Source: Akanthomyces muscarius (lineage: Eukaryota > Ascomycota > Sordariomycetes > Hypocreales > Cordycipitaceae). Taken from it: a stretch of 64,000 nt of DNA. A program made the translations under genes and the position numbers. How positions within the stretch are numbered: the stretch's first letter is position 1; the number at the start of each line of letters is the position of its first letter. Of this stretch, positions 47,867 to 59,832 are shown one piece after another. Under the pieces are notes generated by a model, which saw nothing but the letters and a program-made list of their open reading frames with translations, searched no databases and was not told the DNA's origin. The stretch spans positions 5,952,001-6,016,000 of the forward strand of contig NC_079241.1 of the NCBI RefSeq assembly GCF_028009165.1. The letters run 5' to 3'.

Positions 47867-49443
47867 CATATAGCAAACAACACAATTAGCAGCAAGACAC
47901 ACATGTACAATACTAGCATAGCACCAAGCATTTAGATACCCGCCACGGCTGTGGCCTGTATTATCTACTACAGAGGGGACGGTGAGGAGGGGTAAATGAA
48001 GACATGTTGAAAGATTCACGAGCAAGTTTGGTAGTAGTGTGATGTGATCCAGAAGTACCTCAGTCAATGTCTGGAGATGCGGTTTCACCACAACGTAGCA
48101 CTGGTACCCAAGTTGCCAAGTATGCAGAGTTGTGCGGCGGAGTCTTGTCGTTGAGGTGGCCTGTGGCAGCCTGGGCCTGCGGTAGGTCCCTCGATACCTA
48201 GGTACATGCTACGGCTGAAAGGCATGGCGCAGTCTCTGGTGCAGGATCCGGATCGCCTGTCCGTGGTGGCTGAGACGAGACATTGATGGGCTTTGTCATT
48301 GGCGTACTGCTCTGGAAGCCATGCATTTCAAATAAAGCAGCTGACACGGACCGGTGAGTAGGCCGAGTGGCGTGGAGCTGTGCACCTACCTAGGTAGGGA
48401 GCTAGAGGTAGGTATGTATCTGTAACCCTTGTTGGCTCTCGTGAAGTTGCTTGGCTGGGGTTGTGGCAGGCGCGCGGTTAGCAGCACAGGATAAGGGTCA
48501 TTTCTACAGGGGAGAACCCTAGTAAAGACTGTCTTGTATGCAGCGATTCAGCACGACAGGGTGGTGAGGATGCTTATAAATTCCGAATACCTCACGGACA
48601 GGCCAAGTTGACAGGCGGACAAGAGACACACGGTGGGTCAGGCTACCTACCTACCAGCGGTCTTTACCTTGTTACAGGGCATCTTGGTAAAATGTCCACT
48701 GAATCAGCGCCGCGGCCACCCCAAGCCTCCCCTCCATCAACGGCTCAACCCCAAAAGCCCCCCCAAATCCCCCCGTCCCCATCCGGCTGGCGCTGGCTTC
48801 CCTGTAACCACCTAGCTCCTCCCGCGATCGAAGCTCCAGGTCAGTTTACCCGGTCCGTTTCAAGCAAGCTGCTTCCTCGACTAGGACACCAAAAGGAGCA
48901 CAAGAACTCCTCGTCGTCATCGTCGCACATTCTGCAACGACAGTATAGATATCTGTCTTCTGCAGCTCATCTTCATCCCGACGCTGCTCTCTCTCTTGAG
49001 TGATTAACCGCCCGACGATTGCATCCCCCGGCTGGACACACCACACCACTCCCTTTGCGTCTCGTTAGGCACCGAGTCGCCGCCGTCATCGCAGCTCCCA
49101 CACACCCTCTTCGCGCAGATTCCGTCGCTTTGCGGTTACGACGTCCTTCGCCGCCTAAACATCATCCAACCGCCGGCCGTCCCGATCACCCCTCAATGGG
49201 ACCATACGTTTCGACTTTATCCTTTGGCAACTAGTTTTACAATTGCATCAAACAACAGCCCTTCGTCAAAGTCTCTGCGCACGCACGCACCAGCATACTC
49301 GACGCAGCCAGCAAACGTCACTGTTGGCAGCCGCTGCCAGCTCTATAGTCCCATCAATACACCGAGACGACACAACGCAGTTTCCGGACCTCGCATCACA
49401 AAACCCTGTACCATCTATTCGCAACCTGCGCCTTCCATCCGTC
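47867..49443. other. Intergenic region with TACCTA motifs, upstream of BLM10
   Basis: About 1.6 kb. Motifs occur at 48195-48206 (TACCTAGGTACA), 48385-48398 (a perfect 14-bp palindrome), 48405-48413 and 48643-48655. The last ~600 bp are C-rich and probably hold the BLM10 promoter and leader. A 131-codon plus-strand frame near 48608 is low complexity and not called. Confidence 0.5.
48385..48398 (+). repeat. Palindrome CCTACCTAGGTAGG
   Basis: A perfect 14-bp inverted repeat read directly from the sequence. It combines the TACCTA and TAGGTA half-motifs scattered through the surrounding non-coding DNA. Confidence 0.8.
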
Positions 49444-52400
49444 ATGGATGAGAACCCAGGCCCTCACCACGAGGGTTCCCTCGGCGCCCTCTCTGCCTCG
49501 TCGACCTCGCAGCTCTTTGCCAACTTTGCGTCGTACGAGCCCATTTCGCGAGCGACCACACCTGGCATCCCGTGCTCCAAGTCGGACGAGGATGACAAGA
49601 AGCGATATCGGCCGCGCACCTTTGCATACTTTAATCAGCTGCCCTTCCTTGTGGAAGAGGAGGAGCAGCGTGATGTCGCACTGCAGGGCATCCTCAAGCA
49701 GCTCTACATTGCCATCCGCGCCGAGGACTTTTCGCCCGGTGCCTTGCACTGGACAAGGGAACTCCAAGGATGGCTCAATCTCAAGTTTGAGATGACGCGC
49801 GAGCTCAGGGCAAAGCTCGCCAAGCTGTATTACTCTCTTGCCCTGGCGCCGGGCCTGGATGCTACAGCCGCCGACCGTTTTCTACGCATGGTTGTTACAC
49901 TAACGAGGTAAGGCACTCAATGGAAGACATAGATCACGATATAGAAGCGATTTATCTTGCTAACGTTTTTTCCTTTCTGCAGAAAAAACCACTATCTCAA
50001 GCCGGGCGAAGACTTGACACTCGACTGGAGACCGCTCTGGGAAGAAGCCAAGGCCTGGGTGCTGCCCGCCGAGGTGCCCGCCCACCAAAGCAGCCGCCGA
50101 CGATCATCAAAGCAGCTTCTCAAACTTTGCACACATGTCCACACATACTTTGATCCAAAGGAGCGCCAAGAGATGCTGGAAGAGTTCCTCCCTTTTTTTA
50201 GTGTTCACGAGTTGCCCAACGCCTTCATCGTCACTGGACTGCTCAACACGCTGTTGCCCAGCCACCCTGCACCTCCATCTGCCCGAAATGCGCAGCCCGA
50301 TGCTTTCTTCCCTACCCTCTTCCATCTGTGGTCCATTATGAACCGTTCAAAGGTGGTAGACATCTTCTTCATTGATATGTTCTCGAGACTGGCACGAGAC
50401 CATTTGCATTGCGCCCATGTGCCCTTTGGCGAACATGGCATCTTCACCAAGGCGCAATCCGATCTCATCTTCACAACCATACTGCGATTGACACAAATCC
50501 CCGTGGGTCAGTCTAACTCGCCCTACTCACCTCTTGATTATCTGTCTGGGGCTGGTATGTACTTGGAGAAGGACAAGAAAAAGTATCCCATCGCATACAT
50601 GGTGGCACGCTTGATCGTCAGTTCACTTTCGCCGGCTTGCTTGGGCGAGAAGGATTCCGTCATGTCTACGTTGGAGGGCTTGATGGAGTCAATTGACACA
50701 TTCTTTCATCCCTCTAACCAAGGCACATGGACATCTCTCCTGGGCCAGTTGACGCTCTTCTTGACAGATGCTTTTGTTTCACGTTGGAATCGAGAGCAGA
50801 GTGGCGAGCTCGATATACCAGAGGATCGCAAGATCAATAAGGAATTGAAGAGGCGATTCGTCGAATCGCTCAAGGAAGTCACTTTCATGGGCCTTTTCTC
50901 CAAGAGCAGCCGCGTATCCCACTGTTACTACAACGCGCTGGAAGGGCTGGCTTATCTGGAGCCCGATCTTGTTCTTCCCGGTGCATTGCAGAGATTTTAC
51001 CCCAGTCTCCAAGGCCTGGTCGAGGTGCACCGAACGACTTCGAGTCTGAACAGCTTACAGATGATTGCGAATGTCATGTCCAAGCTGAAAGGCTACCGAT
51101 GCCACATTACTGCTCTCCTAGCTCTGTCTCTTCCCGGCATTGATGCCAATGATCTGAGCAAGACCCAGTATACGCTCAACTTCATACAAAGCGTTGCATA
51201 CAGTATTCCCTTTGCGTCGATGATTAAGGAAGACAGTGGTGTTCACGATACTAGTCTGGCCATGCAGTGGGTCCAGGGTGAAATGGACCGCATGGAACGG
51301 GATGGCCAGAACGTCGTTATCGACTACAACGCGGAATTGACAGACGAAGACGAGGCGAATATTTTGCGGTCATCCACTGCAGGCTTTGGCGAATTCGTCA
51401 TGACCCTGCTCGGCAAGGTGTTCACGCTGCTTGAGAATCTACCTGATGCCAACCAGGTCCGAGGTGGAACCCCGGAAGACAATGTTATCAACGCGCTTCC
51501 AGCTGCCCTCTCACCCTTGTTTGCATCGCTGTCGCCAGACTTGTTCGATATGGCTGTTGAGAAGCTTGCCACGTTTGTCTCAAGCCATGTTGTACATCAG
51601 GCGCGAGATGCCATGGCCTGGATTCTCAACGCACTCTGCAAGGTGAACCCTGAAAAGACGCTCAAGATCTTCGTTCCCATGCTCGTTGTCAACATCCGCA
51701 ATGAGATTGACCAGAACCATGCTGCATCTGACAGAACATCAGGCACAGACTACCTGCCGCGCGATAGAGCCCTTGTGTGGCACATCACCATGCTGGCCAT
51801 GGTGGTGGTGCATGTCGGACGCGAAGTTCTGAGCCACAAGGATGAGCTTCTTGGAATTGCTGGATATATGCAAGAAAAGTGCCGCGGCTTGCCAACTATC
51901 CTGGTTTCCAATTATATTCATCATCTGCTGCTGAATCTGACACACACTTATCCTATTGATCACTCCCTGTACGAGCCAGAGGTCATCAAGAGAGGACTGG
52001 ATATCAGTGACTGGGGCAAGACTACAGCGCCCGCTGATCTCACCATCAAATGGCACCAACCGTCGCCACCTGAAATTGCGTTCGCCGTTGAACTATTTGC
52101 AGCCCAGACCAAGTCCATCTCCCAGCAATTGGCCCTCCTCCTCAGCGACAATCCTCCTGTCAGTCGCAAAGGCAAGAACAAGGAGTGGTCTGATGAAGTC
52201 TCACGATTGATGCAGCAGATCCGCCTGGTTACGTCAGGAATGTCCGTCATGTTTGATCCAAAGCGCGCATCTGGGAATGCGGATGCAGAGACAGGAGAGG
52301 ATCCTGTTGTTGACGCCGATGAGGACGAGATGATGGTTGACGACGATGATCCCCTGGCCGAGGTCGCTGATGATGAAGAGTTGAGACCCCAGTTCCGCTA

Positions 52401-55400
52401 CCGCGCTGGGTACCCGCTCAAACGAGATGACCCGGCGTATGAGCACATCCACGTGCTTCGCGAGGAGCTCGGCCAGCTATTGACAAAGGCACATGCCTTC
52501 TTGGTTGAGCACCAAGAAGACGATGTCAACTGCTTTACCGCACTATGCTCTGCGTACCGAACATGGATAACAGACGTCGGCATTGAACGTTCTGCACACC
52601 CCCTCGAGCGTCATCTGCGACTGTACAAGGCTGATATTGCTGCTTTCAAGGTCAAGGGGCTTAGAAAGGTTTATCCTCGCCCTCTACTTATCAAGAGAGC
52701 AGAAGCCTACTTGCTTCTTCGCATGAAGCACAATGCTTCTTCAAGACAAAAGAGCGAACTAGACAAGCAGCTTCTTCTCGATCTGACACAGTCCTGCCTT
52801 TCTTCCTACGCTGATGTTCGTCGCGTTGCACAGAGCGCTCAGGACTCGTCGCTCAAGGCCCTTGTGGGCGGCAAGCCGCTTGTAATCCCGCCCCTTCTTC
52901 AGGGGCTCAAAAAGGCCCTCCAGGAAAACGACCACGATCGCATCAAGGGCGGCATGTACTCGCTGCTCTTCACTTCGCTGCTCAAAACATTACTGAAGGA
53001 CTGGAGATTTGCTCCAGAGGCAATGAGACTATATATCGAGACCGCGGGCATCGACAAGCCGTCCATTCAGACACTGGGTTCTTCGGCACTTTATTCTTTA
53101 ATTGAATTTGGCAAGCCATTCGAGCGAGCAATCATTGTGGACAACGAGGTCGTCGACACTATCTGTCCCAGTGAAGATTCGACAACCGCTATCGACTCGC
53201 GACACCAATTCATCCTTCAACGACGTAAGAGAGTCGAAGAGTCAAAGGCAGTTCTAGGCCTTGAGCTTACCAGAAAAGCCAAAGACGCACATTGGAAGGT
53301 CGCAACCAGATGCGCCATCTTTGCGGCTAACTTGTGTCTTCGCTTCGACACGATTGCACCAGCTGAATTCATCGCACTAGTGGCGAACGGCACAAACGAT
53401 CCTCATCCGGGACTCAGGGGCTACTATCTGAATGCCTTCACGTCCATCTTCACCGCCATCGATCTGCGAGCCGTTTATGAGCATGACTATCGCAACTACT
53501 TGCTTGAAAAGGAGAGCAAAGACCGTAACAAGATTACTATTGAGGTTAAGAAGGGTGACGCTGAGTACACCAGAAAGTTCCTAGATGCATTCAAAGACCC
53601 AAACAATGCAGAGTACATGGTGGACGCGGATCATCCCGGATGGCTTGTATGGGGCAAGTCTTTCTCTGCCTTCCGGGCTAGACCTATGCCATTCGACTCG
53701 TATGATGACGTGGAACGTGGGGTTCGATCGCAGATTGGCAAGATCCTGAACAAAGATTGGTTCCGCCGTTGTTTTGAATACCTGAAACAGGAGCCGAGAG
53801 ACAGTTCAGCAGACAGATTCCGCATGAGCAATGTCTACCTTCTGATGCACGTCTTCGATCTTATGCACTACGAGGGTACTGCTGTGAACTTGGATGAGAT
53901 CAAAGAGCTATTGGCCGAGGTTTACGGCGACGGCAGCGACAAACACCAGCATCGTGCTACTTCTGAAATCATTGGCGCATTGCTCGCAGGGTCCAGCGAC
54001 GACCCGCCGGCCATTCGCAATCGAGTTTGGAAGTTTGCTGCGCCCAAGATTCTGGAGATCTTCGCCGACGGGCTCACGCCTGACAATCTGACATACTGGA
54101 TGACGTGCTTGCATTTCATTTTAGACTCCAAGGACCCTCGGCGATCCCATGAGTTGGTGGATGCGCTGCGTGGCTTCCGCCTGGACATGAACTCCAATGC
54201 TGCGTTCAAAGAATCTGCCAAAATCCAATTGGTTGAGTTTGCGATTGCTGATGGCGGCTGGCACTTCCGCGATACACAGCCAATCCTGGATAACTTTTTG
54301 GCACACCTCGACCACCCGTACAAAGCAGTACGCGAGTCGATGGGACGTGTCATTTCGGTCATTTACAAGTCGAGATATCATGAGTCGTTTGAGAGTGTGA
54401 GCAAGCTACTGGAAGAAAACAAGGCAGACTCATCGATCGGTATCCGACCTTATCAGCCGGATGAAGAGTTCAGTATCGTGATCAAGGATGTATTTGCACG
54501 ACTGGAGAAGTGGAGGCACGAGCGCACGCCAGGACAGCAGACACAGTCTTCGTATACGGCAGGTAGCAAGACGGTGCTAATGTGGTTGGACTGCGCCTTG
54601 TCATCGCACGAGTGTACTCAGCTAGTGCCCTTCTTCTCCACGCCGTTTATGAACGAGCTACTTCACATGATGGACGTGAAGGAAGATCCAGAGCTCATGC
54701 GAACTGCCTACCACGTGTACCGCCATCTGCCCAATATTCCATTCCGAGATGGTGAGGATGCAGACTTTATTAAAGGTCTGGTTCGCATAGGGCGCACTGC
54801 AACCAGCTGGCACCAGCGCCTTCGAGCTCTTGTAAACATGCAGGTCATTTATTTCCGACGCATTTTTGTGACGGAGAAGAGCCTGAGGGATCTCCTGTTC
54901 ACCACGGTCTCAGATATGCTCAGCGACTCGCAGCTAGAAGTGCGAGGCTGCGCAGCTTCCACACTAGCAGGCATGATTCGCTGCTCTCCTCGACGTGTGC
55001 GGGATCCAATCATTGAGCACCTCAAGAACAGGTTCGAAAAAGAGCTGTCGCAGAACCCCATGCCGAAGCGGGGACCCAAAGTAGCAGGAACAGACACGCC
55101 GGTGGATGTACAGAAGCAGATAACTTGGCGTCATGCAGCCGTGCTTGGACTTGGCGCGCTGATAGAAGCGTTCCCGTACGCCACACCGCCACCCAAGTGG
55201 ATGCCCGAGGTTCTGGCTCTCCTAGCCCGTCGCGCCGCAGGCGACCCTGGAGTGGTAGGCAAAGCAGCTAAGGGAGTACTGAGCGAGTTTAAAAAGACTC
55301 GACAAGACAGCTGGACTGTGGACCAGAAGGTATGTGAAGAGTGCCCAAAGAAGCGTGCGAGATGTTTTACTAACACGGTAGTAACAGTACTTTACACCTG

Positions 55401-55450
55401 AGCAACTGGAAGACTTGGAGGGTGTTTTGTGGAAGAGCTACTTTGCTTAG
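49444..55450 (+). CDS. BLM10: Proteasome activator BLM10 / PA200
   Basis: BLM10/PA200 is a giant HEAT-repeat solenoid that caps the 20S proteasome and opens its gate in an ATP-independent way. It has roles in proteasome maturation and acetyl-histone or unfolded peptide turnover. Exons 49444-49907, 49983-55329 and 55388-55450 encode 1957 residues, between human PA200 and yeast Blm10 in length. The N-terminus includes RPRTFAYFNQLPFLVEEEEQ. The mid-region has FFPTLFHLWSIMNRSKVVD and GMYLEKDKKKYPIAYMVARL, with helical repeats throughout. The C-terminal block has LYEPEVIKRGLDISDWGK and YFTPEQLEDLEGVLWKSYFA. The last exon is only 63 bases, yet it encodes the C-terminal tail that inserts between proteasome alpha subunits. 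The tail reads Tyr-Phe-Ala instead of the usual Tyr-Tyr-Ala. Confidence 0.95.
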
Positions 55451-56135
55451 ATGCAGTAAATGCGACGAAGGTACCAAGATGCGTGTTGACGGCAATATTG
55501 GGTAATTACTACTGGGTTCTGTCTGAGTAATTGCGAATGCGGGCAGTGTGTGCGGCAGAATGGGGCAAACTAGATAGACATGCAATGTAGACTATTCGTC
55601 GACGAGACAATCCATTTTGTTTTTTCCTGCCTAGGTCTGTTGAAAGCAGGACTGGGCAAGCATGAGAACCAGGTAGATATATCAATGCTAGAACAAGTAT
55701 AGACAGACACATGTTGGATGTGCTTCTAATATCGGCTGTTACGTTTAGTGAACGTGTAGTAGCATATAAATGGCTTTGACAACATGAACGATGTCGTCTT
55801 TTAATTATGCGTCTCGAAATAAAAAGTAATCTGCAATTTTGCTCAAGCAGGCTGCTGACAACTGTTTCAACAGGTGGCGCGTGACGAGCTACATGTCTGT
55901 CTGTACGACCTCAGCTCTACTGCCACCCCGCTGTCCAGCAGGTCTTTCTTCAGCTGGCCCCAAGCCAGACATCACATTTCCATACCATTTTCCTACACAC
56001 TCACACGCGGTAATGAGTGGCCGGAGGAGGTAGTTTTGTTTATTTCGAACGTTCGTCGCTCCCTTCATACTCTACCTGGCCAGACAGCAGGGTTTCCTTT
56101 CCCTTCCATTCTCCAAACCACGTGGCTTCGCTACA
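55451..56135. other. Intergenic region
   Basis: About 685 bp between BLM10 and the amidase gene, both on the plus strand, so it holds a 3' region then a promoter. AT-rich near 55740-55840. Small open frames show no motif. Confidence 0.5.
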
Positions 56136-58243
56136 ATGTGCAAAAAGATTGATCTCGCGCGTGCAACCGCCTCGGGGCTTCAGACCCTCTTGAACAGCGG
56201 AGAAATCACCAGCGTCGACCTGGTGAAGCAGTCACTGGAGCAAATCGAGCTGCACAATACTCGCGGCCTGAACCTGCGAGCCCTCATATCTGTCGCGCCT
56301 GAGAAGCTAGCGCTCGCCCGAGCCGCCGAGTTGGACGCTGAACGAGCCGCTGGCAAGCTCCGAGGTCCCTTGCATGGAATCCCCATGTTGGTGAAGGTAA
56401 GGACCTGTGTCTCTCCTATGACGAGCTTGGATTGCTCACTGCTCCCGGAAGCTGCTAATACTAAGCCGTGTTATTGCTTTAGGATGTGGTACAAACTCAT
56501 TCGCAGCTGGGAATGCCCACGACCGTGGGCAGTTTGGCTTTGGCAAGTGCGCAGGTGCATAGCAATGCAACTGTTGTCGACAAGGTGAATGAACATTCCC
56601 TGGATGTCCGCTTCAAGTCGGTAATTCTGATACTCGCCGCAGCTTCACGATAGTGGTCTCATTATCCTTGGAAAGACGAATCTGAACGTGAGTTACCACC
56701 AGTTCAATGTATCCGATCAGTTGAAAACTGTGTAGGCTAATTCAATACCCCAATAGGAACTCTCCAGTTGGAAGTAAGTATGACCCTCCGAGTCCCTCCG
56801 TGCAGATGGACTAACCCCAGAAAACAGAGGCATGGGGCCGATGAATGGTTTGTCGGCAGCCGGCGGCCAAACCAACTCAGCTTACGTCCCAGGCGGTTTG
56901 ATCAAGGGTGATGGTGTAATGGGCCATTCGGTGAGGTATGACGTTGGTAACTAATCAGCTTCGTTGTCGCAAACTGACGCGGAGTGCGTTTTTTCTTGTT
57001 CAGAATCCCTATGGAGCATCGACTGGATCTGCTGTTGAGGTCTCGGCCGGATTCAGCCCTATTGCCATCGGAACCGAAGTAGACGGCTCTCTCACACAGC
57101 CCGCTGCCAGGGCTAGCCTCTATGCCCTCAAGCCTACCGTCGGATCCACAGAACTAGGTGGCATCTTTGCGGTATCGGCCGAGTTCGACTGTGTTGGAGC
57201 TATGGCAAAGTCGAGCCATGACCTTGCGATGCTGAGCGAACTGATTCTCAACCCTCGAGCGAGAGAGAAATTGCCAGAAGATGGGTATCTGTCCTTCAGC
57301 AAGAGCACATTCGAAGGCCTCAACATTGGGTTCGTCGATCCTGAGATCTGGAGATGGCCCGAGACTTTGCAGCCCCAGCATGGCGACTCTCTGGAAGAGC
57401 TGGTAAGCTTACCTGCGTGTCTCATTCGCCTAATGAGTGCTGATCACGAAATGACGGACAGCGAGCGGGCTACACGGAGGCCAGGGATCTTGTTACACGC
57501 TACCAGGCAAAAGCAGTTTATCCCGTCTCACTACCACCCGTCGCAGACTTCGTGCTAGACGGCCAGCCATGCACCATCATGGCCATTCGTAAGAAGCCGG
57601 AGCCGGATGAGAGAGGAGCTAGACGTAACTGACTGAGCTATAGGACACGTATTCAAACGCAATGTAGATAGCTACCTCGAGTCGCTGACGACATCTGAAG
57701 TTCGTACACTGGAGGATATTATTCAATACAACAAAGATCACAGTGGCCAGGAGCTACCTCGAGGTATCGTATATCTGCATGCTTCTGGACATATCAGATC
57801 ATGGCTGACGATTGCGACGACAGCTTTCCCGGAGCAAGGCAGGCTAATTGACACCCTGGAGAACCCAATTGACCAAGAAATGTACGAGCGGGCCATGAAG
57901 CAATGTCGCACTGTCGCCCAGGATAGAGGCGTGGACAAGGTCATGAAGGAGAACAACCTTGACCTGATTGCTTTCCCTATGGACTCACCGTGCCCGAGGG
58001 TTGCGGCAGCTGCGGGTAGGCTCACACTGGCCCATGTTGGGCACCAAGTCTCGTCAGTTACAATACACTAACTTCACTCTAGGATACCCCATAGCAACGG
58101 TGCCGCTAGGTACACTGAGCTACAATGGCCGACCATTTGGTCTTGCCATCGTAGCTCAAGCTGGTCGCGAAGACCTTCTATTCACGTTTATGAGTGCATG
58201 GGAGGCATGTGCGAAGCCACGAGCTGTGCCCTCTAGTTTGTGA
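56136..58243 (+). CDS. Amidase signature family enzyme
   Basis: Ten exons (56136-56396, 56483-56584, 56643-56687, 56757-56773, 56828-56930, 57004-57402, 57462-57588, 57644-57763, 57824-58015, 58083-58243) encode 508 residues. The catalytic Lys lies in GIPMLVKD, which spans the first intron. LGMPTTVGSLAL, LIILGKTNLNELSSWK and AAGGQTNSAYVPGG follow. The Ser region is YGASTGSAVEVSAGFSPIA, where the usual Ser-Ser-Gly-Gly loop reads Ser-Thr-Gly-Ser, then GTEVDGSL with the expected nucleophile Ser. The C-terminus ends with GYPIATVPLGTLSYNGRPFG. It should hydrolyse an amide, but the substrate cannot be predicted. Exon 4 is a 17-base micro-exon needed to keep the ELSSWK motif. There is no signal peptide. 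Confidence 0.9.
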
Positions 58244-59832
58244 CCGAAAGGCGACTGTAAAACTAGAAAGGCTTTCGCAGTGCTGTGATGATGTAAACGA
58301 TTCAAGCTGCTGTATCGCGAGCGGCGGGTGGCTGTTTTCTGATTCTGCCAAGGCTGGGACAGCGTTGAAAGCAGTTGCGGCAGACGCGTGCACGCCAGCG
58401 AGGAGAGGGAGCTCCGTCTGCAAGGCCGAGCAGACAACCCATTTTTGCGCCGACATGAGCAGACCGTCTGTGAAGAGTAGAGCAACTGGACGGGAATTGC
58501 TCAAGTTCGGCAGTAGAGGCTTGGAGTGGTGGGTGTACCTTGAGATCTATTACATGGCAACAACTGGTGAGGAAGTGGAAATAGTGCGGAGGCAGTGCTG
58601 GGGGGGAGATGAAGTTTTGTATTGGTTTGGGCCCTAATTCCGGGGAGTTACAAATGATCTGACAGCTGCTGCCGTGCTTCCGACACCATTGAGCCGGGTC
58701 GCACATGAAGAGGCCAGGGCAGGAGGATATTGGGCGAGGCTGCAGTGCACAGCCCCAAAAGGCATTTTTGGGGGGGCAACTAACATGACGGAGAGGAGGT
58801 ATTTCGATGCTCGGGTTATACGAGAAGTAGTCGGGCCGGATTGGACTCGGCCAGATGATAGTTTAGAAGAAATGAATACGAGAGGAATTGATGATGGAAA
58901 AGGATTGAAGGATATGGCAGTGGCTGTCATTCAATCTACAGAATAACAGCAACTCTAAACAGTTCAAGTTGTGATGGTTGGAGCATGTGCTGCTCCCACA
59001 GCCGCCTGCCTGTGAGAGGGGTTCAGTCACAGCGCTAAAATAATAAGAGGTCCTTGGAGGGGAATACTACTAATAAGTTAGGTAGTTGGTAGGTAGGAAG
59101 CTCGAGGCTCCATCAAGGCGCCGCCCGGAAATGGACCAAAAGCGGCGATGGCTTTCTCTGCATGCCCCGCCAGCAGACCTGCTAATAAGGTCATGGCCGC
59201 CCGCAGCCAAGGTCCAACGAGGGCTGCCGCTTTTCGCTCCCCGTCTGACCGGGCGCTGCTGAGCATGAGCCTGCATGCAGCCTACGACTTCGCCTTGCGC
59301 TCCAGCAGCCAAGCTCTCCGAGCCAGTCCCGTCGCGTGCCACTGCCACTGCCACACTCAACACCACACCAGCAATCTCGCCCATCGTTCTGACTCTGCAG
59401 GGCTGACACGTTTCCTCAGCCTTCGCCTCGCCGTGTTTTTATATTCCACATTCTTCTTTTTACAGATCTGCGCATCGCTTCCAACTGGTAGCCTGGTCAA
59501 ACAGCACCTCACCTGCACGGACAGCAAACGGCGCATGCGACTTGTGTCACGATACTCGCTCATCCGAGCCTACTTCCATCTCGCGCCCAATCGGACAGCT
59601 TCTCGCATGGCTTGGCAGCCTGAAAAGACTCACTGCCGGATCCATTGACGCAAATTTTGTCATTACAATTCGCGACGGGTGATGATGAAACGAGCCGTTG
59701 CGCCGACCACTCCACCTACATGACAGCGCGGCGGCACTAGGCGACCTCATTCAAGCTCCCGGTTTGAGTATATATCAGCCGCACCAGGCTTGCGGTCCTC
59801 TATTCACCCTCTATACGGCACAGGACAATGAC
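58244..59832. other. Intergenic region upstream of the ADGF-like gene
   Basis: About 1.6 kb. TAGGTA-type motifs occur at 59078-59097. Several open frames of 90-170 codons on both strands overlap one another and contain no motif. A TATA-like element lies at 59769-59775. No gene is supported. Confidence 0.5.
59769..59775 (+). promoter_or_regulatory. TATA-like element of the ADGF-like gene
   Basis: TATATAT, 57 bp before the chosen ATG (59833), sits in otherwise GC-rich DNA. The spacing would allow transcription to start just before that ATG, supporting it over the later one at 59890. Confidence 0.4.

Noticed and set aside
48608..49003. 131-codon open frame in the BLM10 leader region
   Set aside because: Pro/Ser/Gln-rich low complexity, no motif, contained in C-rich untranslated-type sequence.
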